A stretch of 64,000 bases of DNA from Centroberyx gerrardi (lineage: Eukaryota; Chordata; Actinopteri; Beryciformes; Berycidae). The DNA lies in NCBI RefSeq assembly GCF_048128805.1, contig NC_135999.1, forward strand, positions 13,008,690-13,072,689, read 5' to 3'. Below the pieces are notes generated by a model, which was given only the letters and a program-made list of their open reading frames with translations, was not told the origin of the DNA and did not search any database. Below, one piece after another: positions 1 to 11,727 of this stretch. A program made the translations under genes and the position numbers. Within the stretch, counting starts at the first letter, position 1. Every line of letters starts with the position of its first letter.

Positions 1-21
1 AGGTAAGGGTTGAATTCAGAC

Positions 22-51
22 TGTGTGTGTGTGTGTGTGTGTAGGTGTGTG

Positions 52-82
<31 letters not shown>
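22..82. repeat. (TG)n microsatellite
   Basis: An interrupted TG dinucleotide tract of about 60 bases. Confidence 0.95.
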
Positions 83-85
<3 letters not shown>

Positions 86-808
86 TCTATAAGAGAAAAA
101 CTTCATCCACAACTTAACATGAATATTGATATAAACATTGATGCATTAAGGGCCCGATATGTAATTGCAGTGTGACACTCCTTGTTAAAACACTGTTGTC
201 ACTCTAGTGTTTTTGTTCACAGTGATTTATTGAGTTGAAGACATATTTTTTCCCCACTGAAAGTTTCCTCAGCTTTGGATACATACACCAGTGTTACTAA
301 GTGTTGATTTTTCATTGACAGTTATTTGGAGTTGACAAGTGTTGATTGGAGCGTTGTTTGTTGACTCATACAGAAGATATGGCTCTGGGGCGGCTGTTCA
401 AAACTATCTAATACAGTGTAATTAACTCTAATGGGTGTGGACTTATATCAACACCAGCACAGTGTTGATTGTTACATTGCCAATTTTGGCTGTGCAAGGA
501 CTGACATTATGCGATAGTTAAACATGAGTTGAGGCTGAAAAGTTGTTTTGCATTTGTAAATATTAAAGTATAACAAACCTGTATTTTAAGGTATGATGGG
601 CTAAAAAAAAAGTTTTGATATGTTTATTTTCTGTGTAGAACTCCAACTCTTGCAAAAAGTTTTAAAAATCTTTCTTAATAATGTATCTTGTATCTTGAAC
701 ATGATGTACAATGTGGGCTTCATTTTAACATTTTTTGTTACACTACAGTTTGGTCAGTGTCCAGGGGAGTTCAGAGAAGAATACCCACACATACACACAC
801 CTACACAC

Positions 809-810
<2 letters not shown>

Positions 811-841
<31 letters not shown>
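811..841. repeat. (AC)n microsatellite
   Basis: An uninterrupted AC run, preceded by imperfect ACACCT units from about 787. Confidence 0.95.
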
Positions 842-843
<2 letters not shown>

Positions 844-1010
844 GATTTAACGGCAGCCTCCCTGGGCAGCGCAGTGCTTCAGTTATGTAAACTGGCCCAG
901 GTTGGGAGCCAGTCAACCGTCAGGACTTTGCATCCTCACCAAGCCCCTGCAGCTGCTAATGCAAACAAGAAGCCCTCACTCGCTTTAGAGTGGCCTGGCT
1001 GGGTCAGTGT

Positions 1011-1042
1011 AACACACACACACGCACACACACGCACGCACG

Positions 1043-1105
<63 letters not shown>
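1011..1105. repeat. (AC)n microsatellite with ACGC interruptions
   Basis: A 95-base AC-rich tract. Its first third contains several ACGC units; the rest is pure AC. Confidence 0.95.
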
Positions 1106-1107
<2 letters not shown>

Positions 1108-1717
1108 GAATAAATTCAAAATCAAATAGAAATGTTTCATTCTAAAACAACTACTTGAAAAAAGTGACACCTACTTTTACAAAATGATTGACAGCATAAA
1201 ACTGAAAAGAAATGATGGTGCCTTTTAAAGAATAGTGGTTAACTGACTGAAAAAAGAAAATGTTTACAGACTGGAGCCTCTGTATTTTGAAGATATCACT
1301 TTGATCAGTGATGAATGAGAAATGATTTTCTCCTACAGTGTTTTGGAAATGAACTCTTCAAATGACTCATTCAAACAACATTTTGGTTGTACAAGTCAGT
1401 TTTGATAGAGGATACATGTTTTTAACATACCTAATCAAAAATAGTATTTTGACATGTACCACTGTAAATTGCTAACTTGTGAGATATTAAACACATTCAT
1501 AAAAAAATATTAACCCAACATTCATCAATTGTGTATTATTGCTTTATTTGCATATAATACACAATACAAAAATGTTTTGTTTATTTTACATTTGTAAAGC
1601 TCATTCTTTTTGCCATGGTACCCTCCCTTAATGAATGAAAACTTAGCACACACACAACTTACTGCATGGATTCAAATCTTTTCCCATCTCAGCCCACCTC
1701 ATTTATTAATAAAGAGG

Positions 1718-1744
1718 CCCCCCGCCCCCCCCCCCCCCCCCCCC
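1718..1744. repeat. Poly-C tract
   Basis: A near-uninterrupted run of C with one G near its start. Such runs are error-prone in assemblies, so its length is uncertain. Confidence 0.9.
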
Positions 1745-3339
1745 GAGGGTCTTCCATTATCTCTACTCGTTTCACTGACCTTGAACACAACATTTCTGTA
1801 TGTGTGACGTCTGCATCGTTTCCAACTTCAGCATCTGTTGTAAACTCATACCCCACCTGTCTATGCGCAGCCACCAAATGGTTAAAGTCAAGTGTTCAAA
1901 TTCAAATGGCTGATTTGTTTGTCTTTGTTTGGAGAGAGCCGTTTCTCTCGGGCACAGCCAGAAGTATATGTGGGACACAAAGTGAAGCGCCCTTCATTTG
2001 CCTTGGCTGCAGCGCGCCTCTCGTGTGCAGCTGTCCCGGGCTCCAGCCGTCATTTGCGTCTCTAGGCTGCGCTGTGATGGACAAACGGAGGCCTCTCACA
2101 GTGGCATCAATGCATGGCTCCAGGGCCCTTAGCTGTGGAAGCACTAATGTATATTCAGTGATGCCAAACCGAAGTACACTTCACAGGGAAGACTTAGGGC
2201 TTCACCTGCAGCTCCAGCTACAGTGGATTCCCAGATTTAAAAATTGAAGAATCGAAACTGAACACAGAGTGGCTGCATGAGAGTAGTTTAAAGAGGGAAA
2301 AAATGGCTAAAAAGAAGTAGTCTTATAGATATGCATTCATTTTACCTCAAAATATTGCTTTTACAAAGAGCAAAAGTTTGTTTTCTCTTAGCATATGCAA
2401 GTGTTAAACCAGAATCATTCATTTTCATGTTACAGATGCGTTTTGGCATGAGCTGAGAATCATTGAAGTCATTGAAGCACAACGACTCTTGATAAAAACT
2501 TTCTTCACCAGATCCTGGATCCAAATAGATTTTAGTATTCATAGCGCCATAAAATGTGTTGACAATAGAGTTGCCTTTCAGCAGCATAAATCATATTTTA
2601 ATCCACCAGCACAAACACTGAGATAAAAGGATTAAGAGCAAATATTAGAAGTAAATGCTGTACGAGTGCCAAACGATGATGCATTAGCAAACTATGGCAG
2701 CTATGAGTTTGAGCTCCAGCAACAACGAGTATCTGAGAAATTAGTCACCACTGATTGTTCATAGTCACAGAGCATAAGAAGCTGTCTCATGCATAGGGTG
2801 AGGTCCACTGCACACTATATGTCCATCACATCTGTCAAATGCAAAAAAAAAAGTAACCTTACAACACATCTACACATTACAACATTATTACAGTTATTTG
2901 AATATCAATGCATTTATCAAATGCAATATTCTTTGTATTTACATTGTGTCTTAGAAAAGCCAACGGAAATTTACTGTTTAAAAACTGTTTAAGCCAGACC
3001 ACAAAGAAACAACAGGACTGGGAAAATTAATCCAAAAAGCGAAAATCATAAATTGCAAAAACCTATTTAATTTAATATTTAATTTTAACAAATGTCAGCG
3101 ACTCTTGATGTTCCCAAAAGACACAAAGTCTCCAACAATAAATCAACCCATTTTAAAACTGATAAGATGAGCAGCCTCCCAAGTAATTACTGCAGAATCA
3201 TACTGTGACAAAAATACTAGCTTTGGCTGGAAACATCTTGTGATCCAGTGGCTTGTGGATTTGCATCTCTCAGTCTCCTTTCACTAGAGAATCTGATCAC
3301 CCTGACTGGGGTGTCAGCTAGCTTTGCATGCCCTATGAA

Positions 3340-3364
3340 CACACACACACACACACACACACAC
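3340..3364. repeat. (AC)n microsatellite
   Basis: A simple AC dinucleotide run of about 25 bases. Confidence 0.9.
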
Positions 3365-4040
3365 GTTCAGACCACACACCAGGGCAAATCACAGTTGACC
3401 CATAGATTATTAATAAACAATTACTAAGCCAAAAAAGCACCTGTTGAACATTTTAAGTTCCACTATGCACCATGAAGAGAAATACATTTTTAATAAAACT
3501 ACATAAAATATTCCCAAAGAGAATAGCATGTTTGGTAATTACCATTATACAAGCATGTCTATAAGATTACTCATAGTTTGAAAAAATAACAAATCTATTA
3601 ATTTTCAGTGACGATCACACTACAGGCTGAGGTCATACAATAGGCTGGCTAAACTTAATTTACATTTCTATAACTACACACCCTCAGCTGACAATAGTGC
3701 CTTAGCCTTTACCATGAAAGCCATCGCATCAATCATTGCACAATATTGAACCCGTAACTTTTCTGCTGAATGTCTCGCTCATCACCTGAGCTTTGCCTAA
3801 ACGCTAACACAGGCCAAGTAGGCTTTGAGAGATCCTGAGATGCTCCGGATAGCTTTGCAGAGCGGTGGGGTTTACCTAGCAGCTGACAGGTATGTGGAGT
3901 CACACGGGAACCTAGAGTGGCTCCACCTCAGCGCTGACACCCCACAGTGTAGGGCGCAGGGCGCAGGGCAGGGGAGCCGCATCCCCGGCCCTCCCCACAG
4001 GGGCCAACCTTTCATCAGGCTGTTGTCTGAGAAAGCCCTG

Positions 4041-4074
4041 CCTCCCTCCCTCCCTCCCTCCCTCCCTCCCTCCC
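4041..4074. repeat. (CCCT)n microsatellite
   Basis: About eight tandem CCCT units lying in a GC-rich patch (roughly 3830-4250). Confidence 0.9.
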
Positions 4075-5095
4075 CGCGGTGCGGCTCTGACACGAGCCCG
4101 CTGTGTTAACCCGCCCTGGTGTTGAGCGCTGGGAGTATGCAGCCGTGTTTTTCCCTCTCTGTTTGTTTAAGAGCTTAAGATGGTGAACCCCGGTGCTCCG
4201 GAGTCCCGGGACCTCATACCACTGGAGCTGCTCAGAGGGCGTCAGTAGAGCCTCAGTCACTGGTTATTTAAGAAAGTTAACATCAGTGTGCAGTGATTTT
4301 TTTCACTGGAAAAATAGACAAATGTACAGTTCAAATATATGATATTATATGTAACAAAAGAGGGACACAACTATAAAGAACTGCAGATTTTCTCACCTAT
4401 CTTTTGAGGAAAATTTGCAATCAAAATAAATATCAATGAGCAATTTCCATGTCATCTGAGTTGGTTATTCCTATCTCTCTGGTTGTATCCAGGGATTATG
4501 ATGATGACTTATACTTTGCATGCTGAAATCACAGGGCAGCCTTTGCCTGGACGACATTTACATCTCTTAACACAGCTGGCTTGTCCAACCACTGGCACAA
4601 AACAAACAAGGAAGCAAGGTAGAAAAACAATACGTAGGTTAAGTTACCACTAAAGAGGTCTTTTAGTGTTAAACGTCAAAACAACATGGCCCATTTTGGA
4701 CTTTTTAAAATAACCTGAGGTCTACTTTAGAAGTGGATTTGAATATTAAGAGGAAAAGATGTTTGTTTCAGTTTTACAGTTCTGGTCACTGAAAAACAAA
4801 GATTCCTGAAGAGAATAAATCTGATAGGTGCAGATAAATACAAAAAGGTAATAAAACTTGATTAACATTCAAAATAAAAAAAAAATTCTGTGCAGATTTT
4901 TGATCCACAACTAATAAAACGTTTTAGCTCTTCTAATCAGAAAAAAATACTCTGATTCAGAGTCGACCATTTTAAGTCAGATATTTATTGCATTCACAAT
5001 TCTCAAAAACACAGAACAAAAATGTCAAAACACTTGAAATAGAAATTTTCCACCACAAAGCATGTGCACTTTGTAGAACATGAACAATAGACCCT

Positions 5096-5102
5096 TATAA
5101 AG
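5096..5102 (+). promoter_or_regulatory. Candidate TATA box of foxe1
   Basis: TATAAAG occurs about 465 bases before the foxe1 start codon. If used, it gives a 5' leader of roughly 430 bases. The assignment rests on the motif and its position only. Confidence 0.3.
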
Positions 5103-5565
5103 CTTAGGTATGTCAAGAGCATGTGATATGTTTAGGGGAGGTGTGGTCCCTCAGGTGCAGTGTGGAGGTAATACAGCCTTCAGGTAACTCAGTGACTCAC
5201 TCTCACACACACCTTGAACAACACGCATGGTGCTCTCTCACCTTCACTCTTCAACTTCACCCCGACGACATACTCTGGGAATAAGCAATTGCATTTAATG
5301 ACACGGAGTCTCTTGGAAAGACAACTAAATTCACCGCTTTCGAAGAACTGCTGATTTCTGGACTCAAAGACAGTGAGTTGTTCAAAGCAAATGTAATCTC
5401 TCTCTGGCATGACTGTCTGTTGGGCAGATCTCTTGTTTCGCTTTCCTCTGTCTAAGGTCGAATCTGTTTCCTCAGACATACTGTGGAAGTAGTACTAGTA
5501 TTGTGCAGCATTTACAGTGAGTTCACTTCTATCATCTATCTTTCTGGGGACATTTTGAACCATCC

Positions 5566-6669
5566 ATGACAATGCCAGTGGTCAAAGTGGAGAAAGATTC
5601 TCCAGCAGAGATCTCCTTGCCGGCCTCCAACCCTCCGCCGCAGACTGAGGAGCAGCCCCGAGGCCGCAGGAGGAAGAGGCCGCTGCAGCGAGGGAAGCCC
5701 CCCTACAGTTACATCGCACTCATCTCCATGGCCATAGCGAACTCCCCCGACCGCAAGCTGACTTTGGGAGGCATCTACAAGTTCATCACAGAGCGCTTCC
5801 CCTTCTACAGGGACAATTCTAAGAAATGGCAGAACTCCATCCGCCATAACTTGACCCTCAATGATTGCTTTATCAAGATCCCTCGGGAACCAGGGCGGCC
5901 GGGGAAGGGCAACTACTGGGCCTTGGACCCCAATGCTGAGGACATGTTTGAGAGCGGCAGCTTCCTGAGGCGCAGGAAGAGGTTCAAGCGCTGCGACTTC
6001 AGCACCTACACCTCATACGTCCACGAGTCGCCCGTGTTCTCTCCTGTCCAGATTGCCCGATCAGCAGCGTACACCAACTCAGTCTACCCCAACATGGCAG
6101 TCAGTCCGACCTACGGGCAGCAGCTGCCTTCCGCCTACTATCCCTCCCCATCACCTCCTGGGTTCGGACCAGGTCAGACCCGCATGTTCAGCATCAACAA
6201 CCTCATAGGGCACCCGGCTCCAGCCAGCGTACTAGGAGCTCAGGGGCCGGAGGTGATGCAGCAGCCCAGCCGGAGCTTCAGTCCCGAAGGGGCTCCGAAT
6301 GGATCCAGCCCCTGCAGCCTGGGACCTCCGGGCTTCCAGAGCCAGCCGTGCAGAGGGGCCCTGCCGCCCCGCTCCTCCGCTCACGCTGGGTTCACCTACT
6401 CCGGGCCGAACGGCCACCCGCACCACCACCACCCCACCCAGGGCTCGTACGGACAGGGCCACCCCCAGGGGTACGGAGTGACGGGACGCCTCCATCCCTC
6501 ACCCCCAGGGTCTGTGGAGACAGTGGACCATTACGGCAGGGTTTCCCCGGTCCAGTTAGGCTCTTTCTCCCAGTATAATGGTGCTGCAGGTCCTATTGCC
6601 AACACTGGGGGTTACCTGAGACACCCCACATACCCAGGGAATATGGACAGGTTTGTGTCTGCTATCTGA
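5566..6669 (+). CDS. foxe1: Forkhead box protein E1 (thyroid transcription factor 2), single exon
   Basis: A 367-residue forkhead transcription factor expected to act in the nucleus. In vertebrates FOXE1 is needed for thyroid, palate and pharyngeal development. The forkhead domain covers about residues 44-140. It contains KPPYSYI at 44-50, the recognition-helix core NSIRHN at 90-95, and basic clusters RRRKR at 34-38 and 135-139 that probably act as nuclear signals. The C-terminal half is rich in Pro, Gly and Ser with a short His run (HHHH). The protein ends in DRFVSAI, close to the human FOXE1 end DRFVSAM, which together with synteny to trmo, hemgn and anp32b argues for E1 rather than E3. The polyalanine tract known from human FOXE1 is absent. 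One uninterrupted exon is usual for the FOXE family. The start is the first in-frame ATG before the conserved region. Confidence 0.95.
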   Translation: MTMPVVKVEKDSPAEISLPASNPPPQTEEQPRGRRRKRPLQRGKPPYSYIALISMAIANSPDRKLTLGGIYKFITERFPFYRDNSKKWQNSIRHNLTLNDCFIKIPREPGRPGKGNYWALDPNAEDMFESGSFLRRRKRFKRCDFSTYTSYVHESPVFSPVQIARSAAYTNSVYPNMAVSPTYGQQLPSAYYPSPSPPGFGPGQTRMFSINNLIGHPAPASVLGAQGPEVMQQPSRSFSPEGAPNGSSPCSLGPPGFQSQPCRGALPPRSSAHAGFTYSGPNGHPHHHHPTQGSYGQGHPQGYGVTGRLHPSPPGSVETVDHYGRVSPVQLGSFSQYNGAAGPIANTGGYLRHPTYPGNMDRFVSAI

Positions 6670-6991
6670 GCTGCTGAGCGGACAGGGGAATGTAGAGGAA
6701 ATTGTGTTTTGTCCCGTGTTACCAAGCGTCAGAGGCTTGAGGACAGCGAATGAACTAGACATTTCTGGACACAACTGTTGCAGTGATTCTTCTTTTCTTT
6801 TTAATGTGATTAATGAAAAACACAAAACTGAATAGACTGAGTAAAAAGACCTTTCCTGCCTTAATTGCGATGTACTATATATAAATAATATATGGACTGC
6901 AATGCACTTAAATTTAAGATAAAAAAAAAAAAAAAGTACAACATTGAGCAAAACATTTTCAATATTGATGGTGATTTATCTTTACATTTAC

Positions 6992-6997
6992 AATAAA
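6992..6997 (+). terminator. Candidate foxe1 polyadenylation signal
   Basis: AATAAA lies about 320 bases after the stop codon. A second copy at 7269-7274 could serve a longer transcript. Confidence 0.5.
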
Positions 6998-9589
6998 TAT
7001 TTGTATTTAAAGGTCAGGGCAACTTTGCAACACCTCAAAGCGTGAAATTCACCTAATGTCTTCTGTGGTTACAAGCTTGTTTTTCATTAATGGAATGTGT
7101 GAGTTTAATTCTACATTACTGGTGAGTTCAAACTTAAGAAATGTTAGTATAAATTATTGTCCTTCATGTTCATAGGCTTTGTGATAAATGGTTTGTTTGA
7201 AGAACGTGTTTTTTGCATGTATTTTGTTGGCAAGTGGTAAATGCATATAATAGGTTGCCTTCTTTGGAAATAAATGCAGAATTATAAAGTGTATCTATTC
7301 TTGAAGTTTAAAATATTTTATTAATGTTATAAATAATTATAGCTATTAGCCATTCAAGTAACCATGCCAAAAAGGGCAAACCAGAATTTATAGATTTGTA
7401 AATAAATCCTTTAACCTCCAGAACACAATTGTAATAATTGAAAATTCTATGATTTTCCAAAACAGGAGTACAAATAGATCCAGTAAAATATTTTTGCCTC
7501 CTCACAAAAAAATGCTTTCAAACATTTCTTCTCCTTCCTTTGTGTTAGCTTGCATTACTCTGTTTCAGCTCAGCTGGGTTTGAAGTGTTGTCTGGAGCCG
7601 CAGTATTATCAGTCACCATGACCGGCCTCAATTATCATGTCCAGACATCAACACAGCACTTAGACAGAGAGCCACAGCTAATCTGCCACGCAGATCTACT
7701 AATCAAGAAAATGAATTGACTTGGAACCCGATATTTTAACCTATAAAGCTAAGTAGTGGGAGTCCTTTATCTAAACACAAGTCCCACTTCCATACCGAGA
7801 TAAGATTACACATGAGACAAGATGAGGCACATAAGGAAACGCTTTACTGCAGTGAATGCACTTGATTTTGTGAGCAAAATGAGGCTTTGCTGACAGCCAT
7901 GACTTGACTTCTTCAAAACTAAGGTTACTACAGTGGACATGTTGACCCTTGTTTATCTTGAGTGCAGTTTAATCTTTAAATGTATGTGGATTAAAAGAGG
8001 ATGACAGTGATCAGCAAATGACGGATGCCCACAATCTCACTGAATTACACAAAACTACAAAAAAGTGAACTTCACTCAACTTAACAGTAATAAAGGTCAT
8101 ATACAGCAGAGATTTGACTGACAAACATCAGCTTGGTTGGCATATTTCAAGGTAGCTTTCAAGAGCCAAATCCAAAATGGGATTTTCTTTCTCAAAAGTA
8201 ATAAACATGTCATTAATATAGATATAGGCTTTACACTAAAGAATAACAATTTAGAGGTTAGAATGAGGCCTGTCTTTTCATACACTGCATTATCTAAAGA
8301 TGTAAAATGAGAGCAGCAATATCTATAAAGGCAAAAGAAAAGGCATGGGGATTAAAATAACAAACTGTAAATGGCATACTCTGACAGTGTGGGACAACAC
8401 TGTCGTGAGAAAGGTCTCTGTATCGAAACGTCAACAAAATAAATTTTAACGTGCAAAGAGGACACGTGTGCGGAACCCTGTCATTTCCTTTAACTTGATC
8501 CATTTGGGGGTTTTGAATTCCTGCACCGCAGCCCAGGAGACAAGCGAGGTGTGCGCTTTATTCTTCTTCTCTAGTGTGGGACAATTGCCCTGAGAAAACA
8601 GAGAAATGGCACAGGTATTTGCTCCAGCTGTGTCAGTCCATCACTACAGATATGTGTATGTAAAGGAAAAAATAGTGTGCATTGAGTAGCAGTAAGCTGG
8701 AGCTTGATAAAGACAGAATATCAGCAGTATTTTAGCGCAGTTCATCCAATCACATCAAAGTGCTGTCCACATTCATATGAATATGAGCACACCTGTCCTA
8801 CTTTTACTGTTCATTGCTGAACTGTGCAGTGAGGAAAAAAAACATCATTCACTGGGGAAGATTATATAAACACAGTAGGTAGAAAGGCAATATATTCTGA
8901 TTGAAATTCTATATGTTGTATTTCTTGTCAAACTAAAATGAAATCACATATTATTTTGGGTAAAAACCAGGATATAAATTAGTATCAAAATACTTAAGAC
9001 ATTTTTCACTTTCTACCACTTTGGTTTTACTGAACTCATCTCTTTCCCCTTCAAAACTATACGCAAACAACACAGTGAAATATCAGTCATATATCAAAGC
9101 ACTATTAACTGATGCCTTGCATTCAATATGCTGATACAACCATAAACTATAGTACGTGAATCAAGTTGACATTCATCAACCCATAGTGTGTATGATAAAT
9201 TAAATCAAAAGCATAAATAGTATGCTTGCTATTAATAATAAAATCATAACACTTGCCATTAAATGGCCATCTCAAAATACTACACTGAAACAATTTGCTC
9301 ATTTTCACTACCACCTGGTGGAGAAAACAAATGTATGACTGCCAACACTTGAAAAGGACGTGCGATCTACACACATCTGTGTTACTTTTCAACATAACAT
9401 ATGCTAATAGCATATTGTGTTGATATGTGTTTCCGTTAACCTTAGTAAAATTCATGTGTTGTCCCAAAGTAGACACTAATATTTTGAGAAGGAAGCATCC
9501 ATTTTAAGTGAACAATTGCCTTTGCTCTGTACTGTAGCAAACAGCACAAGAAAAAAAGAAAAGAGACCATTACTACTGATAAAAAAACA
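6998..9589. other. Intergenic region between foxe1 and the 3' end of spag5
   Basis: No gene seen. The sequence is AT-rich with only short chance ORFs. A compositionally distinct block at about 7541-7760 contains several TAAT/ATTA homeodomain-type cores and little simple repeat, and may be a conserved regulatory element. A similar, less marked block lies at about 8520-8800. Confidence 0.55.
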
Positions 9590-9595
9590 TTTATT
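9590..9595 (-). terminator. Candidate spag5 polyadenylation signal
   Basis: AATAAA on the minus strand about 115 bases after the spag5 stop codon. Another copy at 9608-9613 is closer to the stop. Confidence 0.5.
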
Positions 9596-9708
9596 TCTGA
9601 ATTTAAATTTATTATACAGAAGGCTAAAATTTAAAAGAAAAACACTTATAGCCAGGAAAATCTAAAACATATAAATACAATAAAACAGAAGTGACAATAA
9701 AGAACATG

Positions 9709-11690
9709 TCAACCAATGTATTCGACAAGCTGTTTGAGCTGTTCACAATTTTTCACGACCTCTGGCATGGACAGCAGGGTCTGTGTGGGGAAAACAGAAG
9801 ACAACATCCATTACTTCAAGTATCCATACTAAATAATCTGGACAACATACCAAATACACAAGGCAGCATTAAGAAGGCAGCGATGTTAAAAAAAAAAAAA
9901 GCATCAAACCAAAAACAAGATCCACCTCTCACCTTTCTGACTCTCTCAATCATGTTGTCCAACACACGGAGCTCACTTTCCATTTTCTGCTGGTTGACTT
10001 GGTGGATCATTTGCTGTAGAGACATTAGAACATCATGAACACATTGGCTCAGATCCTGGCTTTAAACTCACATGGAAATTATTTTTTTTTTGCATTTTTA
10101 GCTCATTCAAACGATCATACCATAGACGTATTTGACAATTTACGCAAAAAAAAAACAAAAAAAACAAGACAAAAATCTTCTAGTATTTGTAATATCAAAA
10201 TGTCATTACTTTTACTTCCTTAAAAAAAAAACAGAAAATCATTAGTAGTGACTTTGTCTGTACAGAAAAATTCCAACCAATAAAACCATCACAGATTTTC
10301 AACAATCCCGCCCCTCTCATCAAATAAAACTGCCACTCTCCTTAACTGATATCCCATTGGTTTACACTTTTGAATAATCCCGCCCCAACATCCTGTTTCA
10401 ACAGGAAATACATCACATTAAAGATGCAAGATGCTCTCAAAATGCCATTTCATTGTGACTTTAAAGACAATCCTGAGCTCCTTTACTGGCATGATGCATG
10501 AAGCAGACGATCTCATCTTCTTCCAAGAGGAGAAACATAGATGCCAGTATATAGCCATGAATATCAGTATATATGTCCGGTACTCACATGTCTCTTTGCT
10601 CTTTCCAGGAGCTTGGCCTTGGCCTGCTCCATCCCCTGAAGGCTCCCCTTAAGTCTCTCCACCTAGCAAAGGAATGAAAGAGATGGATGTAAGTGTAAGA
10701 GTCAAACCATCCTTGGGCAGGAATACGATGAAAAAAAATTAAATGAAGCACAAAGATCAGCTTCAGAGACAGTGGGAGGACATGGGAATACTAAATGATG
10801 CATTCATGTATTTATGTACAACTTTGCTGTCACAGAGTAGCTGGTAATATACACACCATAAGTGATTGGATCGTACCTCTTTCAGTAAGCGGATCTTCTC
10901 ATCCACAAAATGCGCTGGGTTAGCTGACTGGCTGCCAGCTTTCCTCAGCTCTTCTCTGAGGACCTGACACTCCACCTGTGACTGCTGGAGAGTGCGACGA
11001 AGCTCAGCCACGTCCTTACGCAAGTCCTACGTAAATCGGGGGGAATAAAAGACACTGTTACATATGGCAAGCAGCACACAATTTGTGGAAAATAAAATAT
11101 TCTTGGTAACATTTGTTGAAGCGTTCCGATTTTGGTCCTTACGTTATTGTCAGTCTTGAGTTTATTCAGGAGTTCCTGGGCCTCATTTATTTCTGCGAAC
11201 AACTTTGTCACCGTTTTCTCATCCTGTATGAAGAGAAAACATTTTTAAAGGAACATTTCAGCCTTCTCCTGACATTGGCCGCTGGACCAATTCTGTCAGT
11301 CAACGCTCTTTTGCAGCCACTCTCTAAACTTTGTCAGGCATCATAGCTGAAGGCATTGTAGTGTAGTTCTTACCTGAGCTTTCTGTTGCAATGCCAGGTT
11401 GCCCTTCTCTACCTGGCTGTTCAGAGAGCTAACCTGATCCTTAAGCTCCCACACCTCAGCCTTGTGTCTGCTGGCTGCGGCCTGCAGCTCCCCCTGCAGA
11501 TCAGAGCTGAAACAATACATTGGACAATGATATAAAGAAAACACACAGGCTGCCTAAAAATTACATTAAGCATATGTAAAATGAACAATGCACTTTTTTC
11601 TAGACATGTTCTCAAGTGTGAAGCTCATTTGTCAGGTATATTCTTATCTCCCTACTGAAACAAATTCCACATGAAATAAGTGTAACGGCT

Positions 11691-11727
<37 letters not shown>

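Larger units (their letters stand above)
1..5095. other. Gene-free upstream flank of foxe1
   Basis: I see no convincing gene in this 5 kb. It holds several microsatellites, listed separately, in otherwise AT-rich sequence. Two stretches are less repetitive and more GC-rich than their surroundings (about 845-1010 and 1930-2250). They could be conserved non-coding elements for foxe1, but only a cross-species alignment would show that. Open reading frames here, such as the one at 1666-2247, run through a poly-C tract and show no recognisable protein. Confidence 0.6.

Noticed and set aside
688-1113. His/Thr-rich ORFs over AC tracts
   Set aside because: Translations of dinucleotide repeats; the same artefact recurs at most microsatellites in the window.
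1666-2247. 193-codon plus-strand ORF upstream of foxe1
   Set aside because: It runs through a poly-C tract of uncertain length and overlaps a competing frame. No domain or splice support.
5189-5479. 96-codon minus-strand ORF just upstream of foxe1
   Set aside because: It lies in the probable foxe1 leader. The peptide has no recognisable motif, and I see no promoter or polyadenylation support. A divergent transcript is possible but unsupported.
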